This document shows positions 17,935 to 27,995 of a stretch of 64,000 nt of DNA, in pieces. Every line of letters starts with the position of its first letter. Within the stretch, counting starts at the first letter, position 1. The notes under the pieces are model-generated. The model worked only from the letters and a program-made list of their open reading frames with translations, did not search any database and was not told the origin of the DNA. Both the position numbers and the translations under genes were made by a program. Source of the DNA: Paraburkholderia aromaticivorans (lineage in GTDB: Bacteria; Pseudomonadota; Gammaproteobacteria; Burkholderiales; Burkholderiaceae); the NCBI RefSeq assembly GCF_002278075.1, contig NZ_CP022992.1, forward strand, positions 310,001-374,000, given 5' to 3'.

Positions 17935-18879
17935 ATGGGAATCATGCGAATCGGCCACATTAGTATCAGGGTAATGGATATCGACGCTGCAGCTACTCAT
18001 TACCAGAGAGTAGTGGGAATGACGATCACCCACCGCGACGCGCAAGGCAACGTGTATCTGAAGTGCTGGGATGAATGGGATAAATACTCAGTGGTTCTCA
18101 CCCCGTCTGACCGGGCGGGCATGAATCATGTCGCGTATAAGGTACGGGCGAATGCCGATCTTGACGAGTTGAAAAGTCGCATCGAGAAGTACGGCATTCA
18201 AGTGGAATTGATGGCCGCAGGCTGGATGCCCTTCGTTGGCCGTGCGCTGCAATTTAAGCTGCCCAGTGGCCATGACATGTATCTCTACGCTGAGAAGGAG
18301 TGCGTAGGGACAGAAGTCGGTTCGACCAACCCGGACCCATGGCCTGACAATGTTCATGGTGCAGGCGCGCACTGGCTGGACCATTGCCTGCTCATGTGCG
18401 AGATGAATCCCGAAAAGGGAGTCAATAAGGTCGCGGAAAACACGCGGTTTTTCATCGAAGCGTTGGATTTCTTCCAGACCGAGCAGGTAACGGTGGGCCC
18501 GGGCGGCATGATACAAATGGGGTCTTTCCTCTCCTGCTCCAGCAAGCCTCACGACATCGCTTTTGTGGGCGCCGACCGTTCGGGGCTTCACCATCTCTCG
18601 TTCTTTCTGGACTCCTGGCATGACATCCTTAAGGCGGCCGACGTGATGGCGAAGAACAAGGTTCGCATCGATGTTGCTCCGACACGCCACGGTCTGACGC
18701 GGGGCGAGACCATTTACTTTTTCGATCCATCGGGTAACCGCAACGAAACATTCGCGGGCTTGGGATACCAGGCGCAGCGCGACAAGCCGGTTATCACGTG
18801 GACGGAAGATCAGGCAGCGCGCGGGATCTTTTATCACACTGGGGTGATGGCGGAGTCTTTTACCACCGTATACACATAA
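17935..18879 (+). CDS. dmpB: Catechol 2,3-dioxygenase
   Basis: A 314-residue type I extradiol dioxygenase (vicinal oxygen chelate fold, two repeats). The Fe(II) ligands, by comparison with XylE, are His150 (HWLDHCLL), His219 or His220 (GLHHLSF) and Glu271 (GNRNETF). It cleaves catechol next to the diol to yellow 2-hydroxymuconic semialdehyde. The strong AAGGAG ribosome site favours this ATG; ATG 17944 is an alternative two codons in. This is the pathway hub where phenol, benzoate and other branches meet. Confidence 0.93.
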   Translation: MGIMRIGHISIRVMDIDAAATHYQRVVGMTITHRDAQGNVYLKCWDEWDKYSVVLTPSDRAGMNHVAYKVRANADLDELKSRIEKYGIQVELMAAGWMPFVGRALQFKLPSGHDMYLYAEKECVGTEVGSTNPDPWPDNVHGAGAHWLDHCLLMCEMNPEKGVNKVAENTRFFIEALDFFQTEQVTVGPGGMIQMGSFLSCSSKPHDIAFVGADRSGLHHLSFFLDSWHDILKAADVMAKNKVRIDVAPTRHGLTRGETIYFFDPSGNRNETFAGLGYQAQRDKPVITWTEDQAARGIFYHTGVMAESFTTVYT

Positions 18880-18956
18880 TAAGATGCAGTGTCGGGCTAT
18901 GGCGATCGATTATAGGGATGACTGAATATTAACCAAATTGCAATGAGGAGTGGCCT

Positions 18957-19283
18957 GTGCAAGAGTCTGCATTATTTATCGGCAACCTGACCGATATCGC
19001 CGACCAAGACGTCTCTCGTTTCAATGTTCACGGGGTAGACATTGCAGTATATCGCGTGGGTGATGAAGTTTTCGCGACGTCCAATATATGTACGCACGGC
19101 AAGGCGTTCTTGTCCGATGGATATTTTGAGAATTTCGAAATCGAATGCCCGCTACACCAGGGGCGATTCGACGTTCGAAGCGGCGCGGCTTTGTGCAAAC
19201 CTCTGACCGAAGACCTTGCAACCTACCGCGTCGAGATCGTCGAAGGGCATGTGTATCTGGAATTTCCGTGCAGCAATAACTGA
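18957..19283 (+). CDS. Rieske-type ferredoxin (system B)
   Basis: A 108-residue Rieske ferredoxin with ligands Cys45-x-His47 (CTHGKAFLSDG) and Cys64-x2-His67 (CPLHQGRF). It starts with GTG behind GAGGAG (18943-18948). It would carry electrons from a ferredoxin reductase (probably the 12137-13351 product) to the oxygenase encoded just downstream. The small ferredoxin, large subunit, small subunit order recalls the three-component anthranilate dioxygenase AndAbAcAd of Burkholderia, offered only as a hypothesis. Confidence 0.87.
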   Translation: MQESALFIGNLTDIADQDVSRFNVHGVDIAVYRVGDEVFATSNICTHGKAFLSDGYFENFEIECPLHQGRFDVRSGAALCKPLTEDLATYRVEIVEGHVYLEFPCSNN

Positions 19284-19352
19284 ACGGGTGCCTGCTATTG
19301 ATTTCAACGCAAGCGTCGTTTGTGGATGAAGTATTCGAATCTGAGGTGAAAT

Positions 19353-20606
19353 ATGGCAAGCGTGTCCGTAGGGACAGGTTACTCCGAATGGGAGGAAGGG
19401 GCGGTAAGTCGCATTCCGTACAAGATGTATTTCGATGAGTCGGTGTACGAACAGGAGCAGGAGAAGATCTACCGCGGCCCACTTTGGCACTTCCTTGGCA
19501 TGGAGGCTGAAGTGCCGCAGATCAACGATTTCAAGTCGACGTTTGTCGGCGAAACACCGGTCGTTCTGACAAGGACGGAAACTGGAGGCGTTGCCGCCTG
19601 GATTAATCGCTGTGCTCATCGCGGCGCAATTGTCACTCGGGAGCGAAGAGGGAACAAAGAGAGCCACCAATGCGTTTATCATCAGTGGGCCTTTGACAGT
19701 TATGGCGATCTCGTCGGCGTACCGTTCCGGCGTGGTATTGCTGGAAAGGGAGGTTACCCGAAAGATTTCAATCTCAAGGAGAATGGCCTCACGAAATTGC
19801 GCGTCGAGGCGATCAACGGCGTCGTCTTCGCGACGTTCGACGACAGCGCACCCACGCTTAGAGAATTTCTCGGTGACTCCGTGTGCGCAATGATGAACCG
19901 CATATGCGGCAAGCCTCTCAAGCTACTCGGCTATCACCGCCAGCATCTACATGGCAATTGGAAGCTGTATCTGGATAACACGCGTGACCCTTATCACGCA
20001 AGCTTGCTGCATCTTTTCCACGCCACCTTCGGGCTTTATCGCAGTTCGCAAGAAGGCTTCAGTCATGTGGATGGAGCAGAAGGCATGCACAGTATCCTGT
20101 GCGCAAAGACCGGTACGGATGACAGTGCTAGCAATGCGGAAGCATATTCGAACATGCGCAGCTTCCAGCCCGATACATTCACGCTCCAGGACCCGTCTAT
20201 CCTGAAAGGTCGCAAGGAATTCAATGACGACATCAGCTTGACTATCATGAGCGTTTTTCCGAGTCTGGTTGTCCAGCAGATCGCGAATTCGCTATGCCTA
20301 CGGCAGGTGATCCCGTCCAGAAATGATGAGACGGAATTGATCTGGCATTTCTTCGGTTATCAGGATGACGATGAAGAAATGGATCAGATCCGCCTCAAAC
20401 AGATGAACCTCGCCGGTCCTGGCGGCCTCATTTCCATGGAGGACGGCGAGGCCGTCGAACTTGTGAATCGCGCCATGCGGCGTGACGGTGATAGGTGCAC
20501 GGTCTTGGAGATGGGTGGGCGAACTGCAGAAGGTGCGGAACACCTCGTTACGGAAGGGAGCATTCGCTCGATGTGGGCTGCATACCGGAAAGTAATGGGT
20601 ATTTAA
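19353..20606 (+). CDS. Ring-hydroxylating oxygenase alpha subunit (system B)
   Basis: A 417-residue Rieske oxygenase large subunit: Cys87-x-His89 (CAHRG), Cys107-x2-His110 (CVYHQW), catalytic iron ligands His215 and His220 in DPYHASLLH, and ISMEDGE later as the likely Asp ligand region. It is related to the system A large subunit but clearly diverged, so the two probably take different substrates. The adjacent Rieske ferredoxin supports a three-component system. Substrates such as anthranilate or salicylate would give catechol, matching the neighbouring meta pathway, but this is inference. Confidence 0.87.
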   Translation: MASVSVGTGYSEWEEGAVSRIPYKMYFDESVYEQEQEKIYRGPLWHFLGMEAEVPQINDFKSTFVGETPVVLTRTETGGVAAWINRCAHRGAIVTRERRGNKESHQCVYHQWAFDSYGDLVGVPFRRGIAGKGGYPKDFNLKENGLTKLRVEAINGVVFATFDDSAPTLREFLGDSVCAMMNRICGKPLKLLGYHRQHLHGNWKLYLDNTRDPYHASLLHLFHATFGLYRSSQEGFSHVDGAEGMHSILCAKTGTDDSASNAEAYSNMRSFQPDTFTLQDPSILKGRKEFNDDISLTIMSVFPSLVVQQIANSLCLRQVIPSRNDETELIWHFFGYQDDDEEMDQIRLKQMNLAGPGGLISMEDGEAVELVNRAMRRDGDRCTVLEMGGRTAEGAEHLVTEGSIRSMWAAYRKVMGI

Positions 20607-20616
20607 AGGGCGCAAA

Positions 20617-21084
20617 ATGAACCAGGAAATCTTTTTTGAAGTATGCGACTTGCAGGAGAACTATGTTCAAGCCATCGACAATGACAGACTCGAAGAGTGG
20701 CCGGAGTTCTTTGTTGAAGAATGCAGGTACAAGATCATCCCGCGGGAAAACCTTGACGAAAACCTGCCGGCAACGCTGTTGAACTGTGATAGCAAGGGGA
20801 TGCTGGTCGACAGGGTCGTTTCCTATCGGCATGCGAACGTATTCAACGTTCACTACACGCGCCATGTGGTTGGGATGCCCCGGATTATTTCGGGAGACGA
20901 CTCCATCCGGGCACAGACCAACTACTGCGTATTCCAGACTCAACTCAATGGCGTGAGTACGATCTTCCAGGTGGGCACCTATCTGGACGAGATTGTCCGG
21001 GTTGGAGGAAAGCTGAAGTTTAAGTCAAAAGAGTGTGTAGCCGATACCTTTAGCGTTGATCGTCTCCTCGCTACGCCCGTATAA
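20617..21084 (+). CDS. Ring-hydroxylating oxygenase beta subunit (system B)
   Basis: A 155-residue Rieske oxygenase small subunit: LQENYVQAIDNDRLEEWPEFF at the start, VSYRHANVFNVHYTRH in the middle and FKSKECVADTF near the end. It starts ten bases after the alpha subunit. It completes system B and resembles the system A beta subunit. No catalytic residues are expected. Confidence 0.85.
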   Translation: MNQEIFFEVCDLQENYVQAIDNDRLEEWPEFFVEECRYKIIPRENLDENLPATLLNCDSKGMLVDRVVSYRHANVFNVHYTRHVVGMPRIISGDDSIRAQTNYCVFQTQLNGVSTIFQVGTYLDEIVRVGGKLKFKSKECVADTFSVDRLLATPV

Positions 21085-21231
21085 AAATTCGGCTACACAT
21101 TGCCGTGGGACTGGACAATGTGAGTTGAGGGGCAGGCGTTGCATTTTTGTTTGCATGGGCGCTGGGTGAGGCGTGAGCCTTCTTGATATGAAGATTGCTC
21201 GTTTGGTCCACAAAGAAAAGGTACTCGACAC

Positions 21232-21723
21232 GTGAAAATGGAAAGCTTTACCGGTTCTGAACCCGTCGCACCGATCAAATGGAGCGATTCTTTTTTGTTG
21301 GGCTACGACGCAATGGACTCCGTGCATAGGGAGTTCGTCGATATCGTGCACACGTTGCAAAGCTCGCCGGATGAGAATCTTGCACGCTGCCTGGAAGCGA
21401 TCGCGGTACATGCCCAATCTCACTTTGAATGCGAAGATCGCTGGATGGTTGAGTCAGATTTCCCCGCCCGTGGATGCCATATCGACGAGCATGCAGCTGT
21501 ACTGGCCTCTGTGGAGCAGGTCCGGCTACTTCTAGCTGAAGGCAATGTTGATCCATGTCGGCGCCTTGGAGACGAGTTGGCGCGCTGGTTTCCCAGCCAC
21601 GCCGATCATCTTGATTCCGCGTTATCGCACTGGATGTGCAAGCAGAACTACGGTGGCAAGCCTGTCGTGTTTCGCCGTGATATGAAATTTTCAGGGGAGC
21701 TAACGGGCATGATCGATCGGTGA
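21232..21723 (+). CDS. Bacteriohemerythrin-like oxygen-binding protein
   Basis: A 163-residue protein with the diiron hemerythrin pattern: VHREFVD (first His), HFECEDRWM (His and Glu), HIDEHAAV (His, Glu/His) and HADHLDSALSHW (His, Asp). Bacteriohemerythrins bind O2 reversibly at a diiron site, or sense it. It lies inside the meta-pathway block between an oxygenase and the dehydrogenase gene, so a role in supplying or buffering O2 for ring oxygenation is attractive, but unproven. Start uncertain: GTG 21232 has AAGG ten bases upstream; ATG 21238 is possible. Confidence 0.8.
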   Translation: MKMESFTGSEPVAPIKWSDSFLLGYDAMDSVHREFVDIVHTLQSSPDENLARCLEAIAVHAQSHFECEDRWMVESDFPARGCHIDEHAAVLASVEQVRLLLAEGNVDPCRRLGDELARWFPSHADHLDSALSHWMCKQNYGGKPVVFRRDMKFSGELTGMIDR

Positions 21724-21887
21724 GAAGAGGTGATGAATGACCCCGGTTGTAGTGGCGATTAACTTCGTGGCTTGAATGCGTGCAATTGACCAAGACGCGA
21801 AAGGTGGCACAAGCGCCATCAATGCATTGATATGTCTGCGAAAGTGAGAGCTGGGCGAGGAATAAGCGTGATGATCCGGAGGCAAGT

Positions 21888-22319
21888 GTGGGCGAGCAAG
21901 ATCAGACGAGGCCATTGAAATGGGAAGCTGCTCGAAGTGCGGTGGAGGGCGCGGTTCGCAAGGCGTTGGAGTTGGAAGTACGGATTTGCGCGGCTGTGGT
22001 GGATGTGGGAGGCAATCCGCTAGCGTTCCTGCGGATGCCCGGCGCACCGCTGCATTCAGTCAGCATCAGTGAAGACAAGGCTTATACCGCGGTGAGCTTT
22101 GGAATGCCGACCAGCCGGTGGCATGACGAGCTTAAAACTCAATCGGAGGCCGTTCGGCAAGGGCTGCCGTCGCGGCCACGGTTTGTTGCGTTCGGCGGTG
22201 GCCTGCCAATTTGTGTAGCGGGTGAAGTAATCGGCGGTATTGGCGTTTCAGGCGCCTCGGAAGAGCAGGACGAGGCGTGCGCGCGGGCAGCTCTGGGAGC
22301 TACGGGTCTGCTTCGGTAG
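21888..22319 (+). CDS. GlcG/HbpS family haem-binding-like protein
   Basis: A 143-residue GlcG/HbpS-family protein: AAVVDVGGNPLAFLRMPGAPLHSV (read in two parts) and AFGGGLPI followed by VIGGIGVSGASEEQDEACA are the family signature. Members of this family often sit in meta-cleavage operons; the biochemical role there is not established, though haem or small-molecule binding is reported for HbpS. GTG start with a GGAGG-like site (21876-21880). It is followed closely by dmpC. Confidence 0.78.
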   Translation: MGEQDQTRPLKWEAARSAVEGAVRKALELEVRICAAVVDVGGNPLAFLRMPGAPLHSVSISEDKAYTAVSFGMPTSRWHDELKTQSEAVRQGLPSRPRFVAFGGGLPICVAGEVIGGIGVSGASEEQDEACARAALGATGLLR

Positions 22320-22337
22320 CGAGATTTTGGGGAAACT

Positions 22338-23798
22338 GTGAAAGCGAGAGATATCAGGAATTTCATCGACGGCGAGTACATCGATACGGGACGGTGGTTC
22401 GACAAGCGTGCGCCGTACGATGGACAGGTGATCGCGCGTGTTGCGGAGGCGGGAAAGGCGGAGGTGGACGCGGCTGTGCGTGCGGCGCGCGAAGCGCTGG
22501 TGGGCCCGTGGGGCAAACTAGCGGTGGCCGATCGCGTCGACATGTTGTACGCCATTGCCAACGAGATTGATCGACGCTTTGAAGATTTCGTCGAGGCGGA
22601 GATGACGGACATGGGTCAGCCTGGTCAATTTATTAGGCATGTGGACGTGCCGCGCGGGGCGGCGAATTTCAAGATCTTCGCCGACGTGATCAAAAATGTG
22701 TCGACGGAATTCTTTGAAATGGCTACGCCTGATGGCCGCGGAGCGTTGAATTACTCGGTACGAAAGCCTCTGGGCGTGGTGGCAGTGATCTGTCCGTGGA
22801 ACCTGCCTTTTCTGCTGATGACCTGGAAGGTGGGACCTGCGCTAGCCTGCGGCAACACTGTGGTCGTGAAGCCCTCGGAAGAAACCCCACAGGCCGCCGC
22901 ATTACTTGGGGAAGTGATGAACGCTGTTGGCGTGCCCAAGGGCGTGTTCAACGTGGTCCATGGGTTTGGTCCTGATGCGGCGGGGGAGTTTTTGACGACA
23001 CACCCGCAGGTCAGTGCCATCACTTTCACCGGCGAAACGCGTACGGGCGCGGCAATCATGCGAGCTGCGGCTGACGGTGCGCGCCCCGTGAGTCTGGAGA
23101 TGGGCGGCAAGAACGCTGCCATCGTGTTTGCCGATTGCGACTTCGACGCCGCCATTGAAGGCACGCTGCGCTCGTGCTTCGCCAACTGTGGCCAGGTCTG
23201 CCTGGGTACGGAGCGGGTATATGTCGAGCGCCCTATCTTTGATCGTTTTGTCTCCGCGCTCAAAAAAGGCGCTGAAGGCATGCAGCTCGGCCGCCCGGAA
23301 GATCCGGCCACCGGCATGGGCCCGCTGATTTCGCAAGAGCATCGTGACAAGGTGCTGTCGTATTACAAGAAGGCGGTTGAAGCGGGCGCGACGGTGGTGG
23401 CGGGCGGCGGTGTACCCGATATGCCGGACGCGCTCAAAGGCGGCGCGTGGGTACAGCCCACCATCTGGACGGGCTTGGGCGACGACTCGGTGATTGCCCG
23501 CGAGGAGATCTTCGGCCCTTGCGCGCTGGTCATGCCATTCGACAGCGAAGAAGAGGTGATCCGCCGTGCCAACGATAACGACTACGGCCTGGCCACGGCG
23601 ATCTGGACCACCAATCTGTCGCGTGCGCACCGCGTGGCGGGGGCCATCGAGGTCGGCATTGCGTGGGTGAACTCCTGGTTCCTGCGCGATTTGCGCACGC
23701 CGTTCGGCGGGGCCAAGCAGTCGGGTATCGGGCGCGAGGGCGGAGTCCACTCGCTGGAGTTCTACACGGAACTCAAAAACGTTTGCATCAAATTGTGA
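22338..23798 (+). CDS. dmpC: 2-hydroxymuconic semialdehyde dehydrogenase
   Basis: A 486-residue NAD-dependent aldehyde dehydrogenase with the length of DmpC/XylG. Catalytic Cys288 is in GQVCLGTER, the general-base Glu in LEMGGKNAA (about 256), and the cofactor loop is FTGETRTG. It oxidises the ring-cleavage product to 2-hydroxymuconate (4-oxalocrotonate branch). It starts with GTG behind a GGGGA site. From here to dmpI the genes run in the canonical dmpCEFGHI order with very short gaps; base composition becomes more GC-rich along the gene. Confidence 0.9.
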   Translation: MKARDIRNFIDGEYIDTGRWFDKRAPYDGQVIARVAEAGKAEVDAAVRAAREALVGPWGKLAVADRVDMLYAIANEIDRRFEDFVEAEMTDMGQPGQFIRHVDVPRGAANFKIFADVIKNVSTEFFEMATPDGRGALNYSVRKPLGVVAVICPWNLPFLLMTWKVGPALACGNTVVVKPSEETPQAAALLGEVMNAVGVPKGVFNVVHGFGPDAAGEFLTTHPQVSAITFTGETRTGAAIMRAAADGARPVSLEMGGKNAAIVFADCDFDAAIEGTLRSCFANCGQVCLGTERVYVERPIFDRFVSALKKGAEGMQLGRPEDPATGMGPLISQEHRDKVLSYYKKAVEAGATVVAGGGVPDMPDALKGGAWVQPTIWTGLGDDSVIAREEIFGPCALVMPFDSEEEVIRRANDNDYGLATAIWTTNLSRAHRVAGAIEVGIAWVNSWFLRDLRTPFGGAKQSGIGREGGVHSLEFYTELKNVCIKL

Positions 23799-23800
23799 TC

Positions 23801-24583
23801 ATGGACAAAACTCAAATCACCGAGCTTGGCGACGCCCTGTATCAGGCACTGACCACGCGAACCGTGCTCGATCCGCTGACCGAGCGCCACCCCGATATGA
23901 CGATCGAGGACGCCTATCACATCCAGCAGCGCATGATCGAGCGTCGTGTGCAGGCTGGTGAAACCATCATCGGCAAGAAGATCGGCGTGACGTCGGCGGC
24001 CGTGATGAACATGCTTGGCGTGTATCAGCCGGATTTCGGCTACATGCTCGACGGCATGATCTACAACGAAGGGCAGTCGATCGAGATCGGCACGCTGATT
24101 CAGCCCAAGGCCGAAGGCGAGATCGCGTTCATCCTCAAGAAAGACCTGATGGGGCCGGGGGTGACCAACGTGGACGTGCTGGCGGCGACCGAATGCGTGA
24201 TGCCGTGCTTTGAAATTGTCGATTCGCGCATCCGCGACTGGAAGATCAAGATTCAGGACACCGTGGCGGACAACGCTTCGTGCGGCGTGTTTGTGCTGGG
24301 TGACTGCGCTGTTGACCCTCGCCGGCTTGATCTTGCGCTCTGCGGCATGGTGCTGGAGCGCAACGGGGAAATTATTGCGACCGGATGTGGTGCGGCGGCG
24401 CTGGGCTCGCCGGTCAACGCCGTGGCCTGGCTGGCCAATACGCTGGGGCCTCTGGGCATCCCGCTTAAAGCGGGCGAGGTGATCCTGTCGGGCGCGCTGG
24501 CGGCGATGTTTCCAGTCAAGGCGGGTGACAGTTTCCGCGTCAGTATTGGCGGTCTGGGAAGCTGTTCGGTGCGTTTTCATTAG
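23801..24583 (+). CDS. dmpE: 2-oxopent-4-enoate hydratase
   Basis: A 260-residue member of the hydratase/decarboxylase (FAH-related) family. GKKIGVTSAAVMNMLGVYQPDFGYMLD is typical, and PKAEGEIAFIL carries the two metal-binding Glu residues. It adds water to 2-hydroxypenta-2,4-dienoate, giving 4-hydroxy-2-oxovalerate. The ATG lies two bases after the dmpC stop. It is homologous to DmpH four genes later, and hydratase and decarboxylase form a complex in the studied pathway. Confidence 0.9.
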   Translation: MDKTQITELGDALYQALTTRTVLDPLTERHPDMTIEDAYHIQQRMIERRVQAGETIIGKKIGVTSAAVMNMLGVYQPDFGYMLDGMIYNEGQSIEIGTLIQPKAEGEIAFILKKDLMGPGVTNVDVLAATECVMPCFEIVDSRIRDWKIKIQDTVADNASCGVFVLGDCAVDPRRLDLALCGMVLERNGEIIATGCGAAALGSPVNAVAWLANTLGPLGIPLKAGEVILSGALAAMFPVKAGDSFRVSIGGLGSCSVRFH

Positions 24584-24643
24584 GCGTGTCAGGCCCACGG
24601 CCCGGTGGTCGTGGGAACGTTATCTCTTTATGAAGGGCGGATC

Positions 24644-25555
24644 ATGAAAAAGATCAGATGTGCAGTGATCGGGCCAGGCAACATCGGCACCGATCTGCTG
24701 GCCAAACTGCAGCGAAGCGCGGTGCTGGAGCCGGTGTGGATGGTGGGCATCGACCCGGAGTCTGACGGGCTGAAGCGGGCGCGTGATCTCGGTATCAGGA
24801 CGACAGCAGAGGGGGTTGACGGGCTGCTGCCGCATGTAGTGGCCGACGGCGTGCAGATCGCCTTTGATGCCACCAGTGCGTATGTTCACGCGGAGAACTC
24901 GCGCAAGCTTAACGCGCTGGGCGTGATGATGATCGATCTGACGCCGGCGGCAATTGGCCCGTACTGCGTGCCGCCGGTGAATCTTAAAGAGCACGTGGGC
25001 AAGCGCGAGATGAACGTGAACATGGTGACCTGCGGCGGACAGGCCACCATTCCGATGGTCGCGGCTGTTTCACGCGTGCAGCCGGTCGCTTACGGAGAAA
25101 TCGTGGCGACCGTATCGAGCCGCTCGGTGGGGCCCGGCACGCGTAAAAACATTGACGAATTCACGCGAACGACGGCTGGCGCGGTGGAGCGGGTCGGGGG
25201 CGCGGAAAAGGGCAAGGCCATCATCGTGATCAACCCGGCGGAGCCGCCGCTGATGATGCGCGACACGATTCATTGCCTGACCGAAAGTGAGCCGGATCAG
25301 GAGAGGATTACCGAGTCGATCCACGCGATGATCAGGGAAGTCCAGAAGTATGTGCCCGGTTACAAGCTGGTCAACGGACCCGTATTCGACGGCAAGCGCG
25401 TGACTATGTTCATGGAGGTCGCGGGTCTTGGGGACTATCTGCCGACCTACGCCGGCAATCTCGACATCATGACCGCTGCTGCAGCACGCACGGCGGAAAT
25501 GTTCGCCGAAGAGATGATCGCCGGCAGGCTTGAACTCGAACCCGTTGTGGCCTGA
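24644..25555 (+). CDS. dmpF: Acetaldehyde dehydrogenase (acylating)
   Basis: A 303-residue acylating acetaldehyde dehydrogenase: [17 protein letters not shown] (NAD-binding, residues 5-21), catalytic Cys in [13 protein letters not shown] (about 130), and [14 protein letters not shown] near the end. It converts acetaldehyde to acetyl-CoA and is channelled with the aldolase DmpG. ATG 24644 follows GGGCGG; a 60-base gap separates it from dmpE. Confidence 0.92.
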   Translation: MKKIRCAVIGPGNIGTDLLAKLQRSAVLEPVWMVGIDPESDGLKRARDLGIRTTAEGVDGLLPHVVADGVQIAFDATSAYVHAENSRKLNALGVMMIDLTPAAIGPYCVPPVNLKEHVGKREMNVNMVTCGGQATIPMVAAVSRVQPVAYGEIVATVSSRSVGPGTRKNIDEFTRTTAGAVERVGGAEKGKAIIVINPAEPPLMMRDTIHCLTESEPDQERITESIHAMIREVQKYVPGYKLVNGPVFDGKRVTMFMEVAGLGDYLPTYAGNLDIMTAAAARTAEMFAEEMIAGRLELEPVVA

Positions 25556-25574
25556 ACCGTCCAGGAGAATGAAG

Positions 25575-26621
25575 ATGAACCTGCAAGGAAAGAAGATCAC
25601 TGTCCACGACATGACGTTGCGTGACGGGATGCATCCCAAGCGTCATCAGATGACGCTGGATCAGATGAAAGATATCGCCTGTGGCCTGGACGCGGCGGGC
25701 ATTCCATTGATTGAAGTTACACATGGCGATGGCCTCGGCGGCTCGTCAGTGAATTACGGATTCCCGGCACACAGCGACGAAGAATATCTGGGTGCCGTGA
25801 TCCCGCTCATGAAGCAGGCCAAGGTGTCGGCCTTACTGTTGCCGGGCATCGGCACCGTCGATCATCTGAGGATGGCCAGGGACCTTGGCGTGCACACCAT
25901 CCGGGTGGCCACCCACTGTACCGAGGCCGATGTGTCGGAGCAGCACATCGCGCTGGCGCGCAAGCTTGAGATGGACACGGTGGGCTTCCTGATGATGGCG
26001 CATATGAGCAGCCCCGAAGGGCTGGTCAGGCAGGCAAAGCTGATGGAATCGTACGGCGCCAACTGCGTCTACATCACCGATTCGGCAGGATATATGCTGC
26101 CCGACGATGTCAGGGTTCGTCTGGGGGCGGTGCGCGAGGCGCTCAAGCCGGAGACGGAACTGGGCTTCCACGGACACCACAATCTGGCGATGGGTATCGC
26201 CAACTCCATCGCGGCCGTAGAGTGTGGCGCCGGCCGTATCGACGCGGCAGCGGCCGGCCTTGGCGCGGGGGCGGGCAACACGCCGATGGAGGTGCTGGTT
26301 GCCGTATGCGATCGCATGGGGATTCAGACAGGCGTGGACGTGTGGGCGATCCAGGACGTGGCCGAAGACCTGGTGGTGCCGATCATGGACTTCCCCATCC
26401 GGATTGACCGCGACTCGCTCACCCTGGGTTATGCCGGGGTCTATGGGTCGTTCCTGCTGTTTGCCAAACGTGCCGCACAAAAGTATGGCGTGCCGGCGCG
26501 CGAGATTCTGGTCGAGCTTGGGCGCCGGGGCATGGTCGGAGGCCAGGAGGACATGATCGAAGACACGGCCATGACCCTGGCCAGAGCACACACAGTGCAG
26601 GCGCAAAAGGCGGCGGTATGA
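25575..26621 (+). CDS. dmpG: 4-hydroxy-2-oxovalerate aldolase
   Basis: A 348-residue HMGL-like class II aldolase: [14 protein letters not shown] (metal Asp, catalytic Arg and His, about residues 12-25), TDSAGYMLP and [11 protein letters not shown] with the two metal-binding His residues (about 200). It splits 4-hydroxy-2-oxovalerate into pyruvate and acetaldehyde and forms a channel with DmpF. An AGGAGA site precedes ATG 25575. Its stop overlaps the dmpH start. Confidence 0.93.
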   Translation: MNLQGKKITVHDMTLRDGMHPKRHQMTLDQMKDIACGLDAAGIPLIEVTHGDGLGGSSVNYGFPAHSDEEYLGAVIPLMKQAKVSALLLPGIGTVDHLRMARDLGVHTIRVATHCTEADVSEQHIALARKLEMDTVGFLMMAHMSSPEGLVRQAKLMESYGANCVYITDSAGYMLPDDVRVRLGAVREALKPETELGFHGHHNLAMGIANSIAAVECGAGRIDAAAAGLGAGAGNTPMEVLVAVCDRMGIQTGVDVWAIQDVAEDLVVPIMDFPIRIDRDSLTLGYAGVYGSFLLFAKRAAQKYGVPAREILVELGRRGMVGGQEDMIEDTAMTLARAHTVQAQKAAV

Positions 26622-27406
26622 AACTCGACAAGTCGACGATTGCGCGCCTTGCCGAGCACCTTGAGAACTGTGAACTGCGCGCAGAGGATACGCTCAAGAT
26701 TACCGACGAGCATCCCGAGATGGACTGGGAGGACGCTTACGCCATCCAGGACGAGATCCGCCGCCGCAAGATCGGCCGCGGCGGGAAAATCGTTGGGTTC
26801 AAGGCTGGGCTGACCTCGCACGTCAAGATGAAGCAGATGGGGGTGGATAGTCCATGTTTCGGTTTCCTCGCTGACTACTTCTCTGTACCCGATGGCGGCA
26901 CGTGCAAGACTGCAGAGCTGATCCATCCGAAGGTTGAGCCGGAAATCGCTTTCGTGACCAAAGCGCCACTCAGAGGCCCGGGCTGTCATATCGGGGCAGT
27001 GCTGGCGACGACCGACTTCGTGATACCAGGCATCGAAGTGATTGACTCGCGCTACCGCGACTTCAAGTTCGATCTCAAGAGTGTAGTAGCGGATAACACG
27101 TCGGCCGCACGCTTCGTGGTGGGTGGGCGCGCGCTGCCGGTGTCTGAAGTGGATCTGTGTAGCGTTGGCGTCGTGCTGGAAAAAAACGGTGAGCCGGTTG
27201 CGTTCGGAGCGGGTGCGGCGGTGCTGGGCCACCCGGCCGCGGCGATTGCGATGCTGGCCAATCATCTGGGCTCGCGTGGGGAGGAGATTCCGGCGGGCAG
27301 CCTGATTCTCTCGGGGGGGATTACGGAAGCCATCGCTGTCCAGGCGGGCGATGCCATCACCCTGCGTGTGCAAGGCATGGGCAGCACGGGTTTGCGCTTC
27401 ATTTAA
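26618..27406 (+). CDS. dmpH: 4-oxalocrotonate decarboxylase
   Basis: A 262-residue protein of the same family as DmpE, with [25 protein letters not shown] and [12 protein letters not shown] (metal Glu pair). It decarboxylates 2-oxo-hex-3-ene-1,6-dioate to 2-oxopent-4-enoate. The ATGA overlap with dmpG implies coupling, and GAGAAT 12 bases further leads into dmpI. Confidence 0.9.
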   Translation: MKLDKSTIARLAEHLENCELRAEDTLKITDEHPEMDWEDAYAIQDEIRRRKIGRGGKIVGFKAGLTSHVKMKQMGVDSPCFGFLADYFSVPDGGTCKTAELIHPKVEPEIAFVTKAPLRGPGCHIGAVLATTDFVIPGIEVIDSRYRDFKFDLKSVVADNTSAARFVVGGRALPVSEVDLCSVGVVLEKNGEPVAFGAGAAVLGHPAAAIAMLANHLGSRGEEIPAGSLILSGGITEAIAVQAGDAITLRVQGMGSTGLRFI

Positions 27407-27417
27407 AGGAGAATCAC

Positions 27418-27609
27418 ATGCCGATTGCGCAGCTGTACATCGTTGAAGGGCGAGATGCGGAAAAGAAGGAGCGATTGATCGTTGAGGTTACCGAAGCGAT
27501 TCACCGGGCGATTGACGCACCAACCGAATCCATTCGCGTGATCATTACCGAAATGCCAAAACAGCACTTCGGCATCGCAGGTCAAAGTGCGCTCAAGTGG
27601 GGACGATGA
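27418..27609 (+). CDS. dmpI: 4-oxalocrotonate tautomerase
   Basis: A 63-residue small tautomerase. The catalytic N-terminal proline follows the initiator Met (MPIAQLYIVEGR), and the conserved Arg/Phe region is IRVIITEMPKQHFGIAG. It converts 2-hydroxymuconate to its 2-oxo isomer. It is the last gene of the meta operon; a GGGGC/GCCCC hairpin (27628-27632 / 27642-27646) follows without a clear T-run. Confidence 0.92.
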   Translation: MPIAQLYIVEGRDAEKKERLIVEVTEAIHRAIDAPTESIRVIITEMPKQHFGIAGQSALKWGR

Positions 27610-27995
27610 CGTAACTGGAATATTGGTGGGGCACCGTGGAAGCCCCGCATCGTCCGTGCCTCGGCAGCGGTCCTGCCAACTATGAACTGCCGAATATCGA
27701 TGCAGCAATGAGGGTAGCGCCCTGACAAAGTTGATGTGAGACTCGATTTCATATCCGTGAAGAGTGTGAAACCAACCGATTTTGTCCCGGGTAACGGATT
27801 GCCGCTACCGGTACTTAATGCGCTCCTCGATGTTCTCGGGACGCATGGCGGGAGGTAGAACAGAAATGGGTTTGGTCTTCGATAAAGACAACGATCGAGT
27901 TGGTCGATGTTGCGATGAAGGCCCGCAACGTCAAGCATGAGCATGATCGCGGAAGGAAATATCCTGCAGTCAAAAAATAACATAAGGAGACGGAG
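27610..27995 (+). other. Intergenic region after the meta operon
   Basis: About 385 bases with no gene I can support. A weak hairpin lies near the dmpI stop, and TAAGGAG (27981-27987) before 27996 is the porin ribosome site. Short frames on both strands lack family motifs. It could hide a decayed transposase, but I see no diagnostic words. Confidence 0.5.

Noticed and set aside
27842..27983. Possible transposase or small gene before the porin
   Set aside because: No diagnostic words in any frame.
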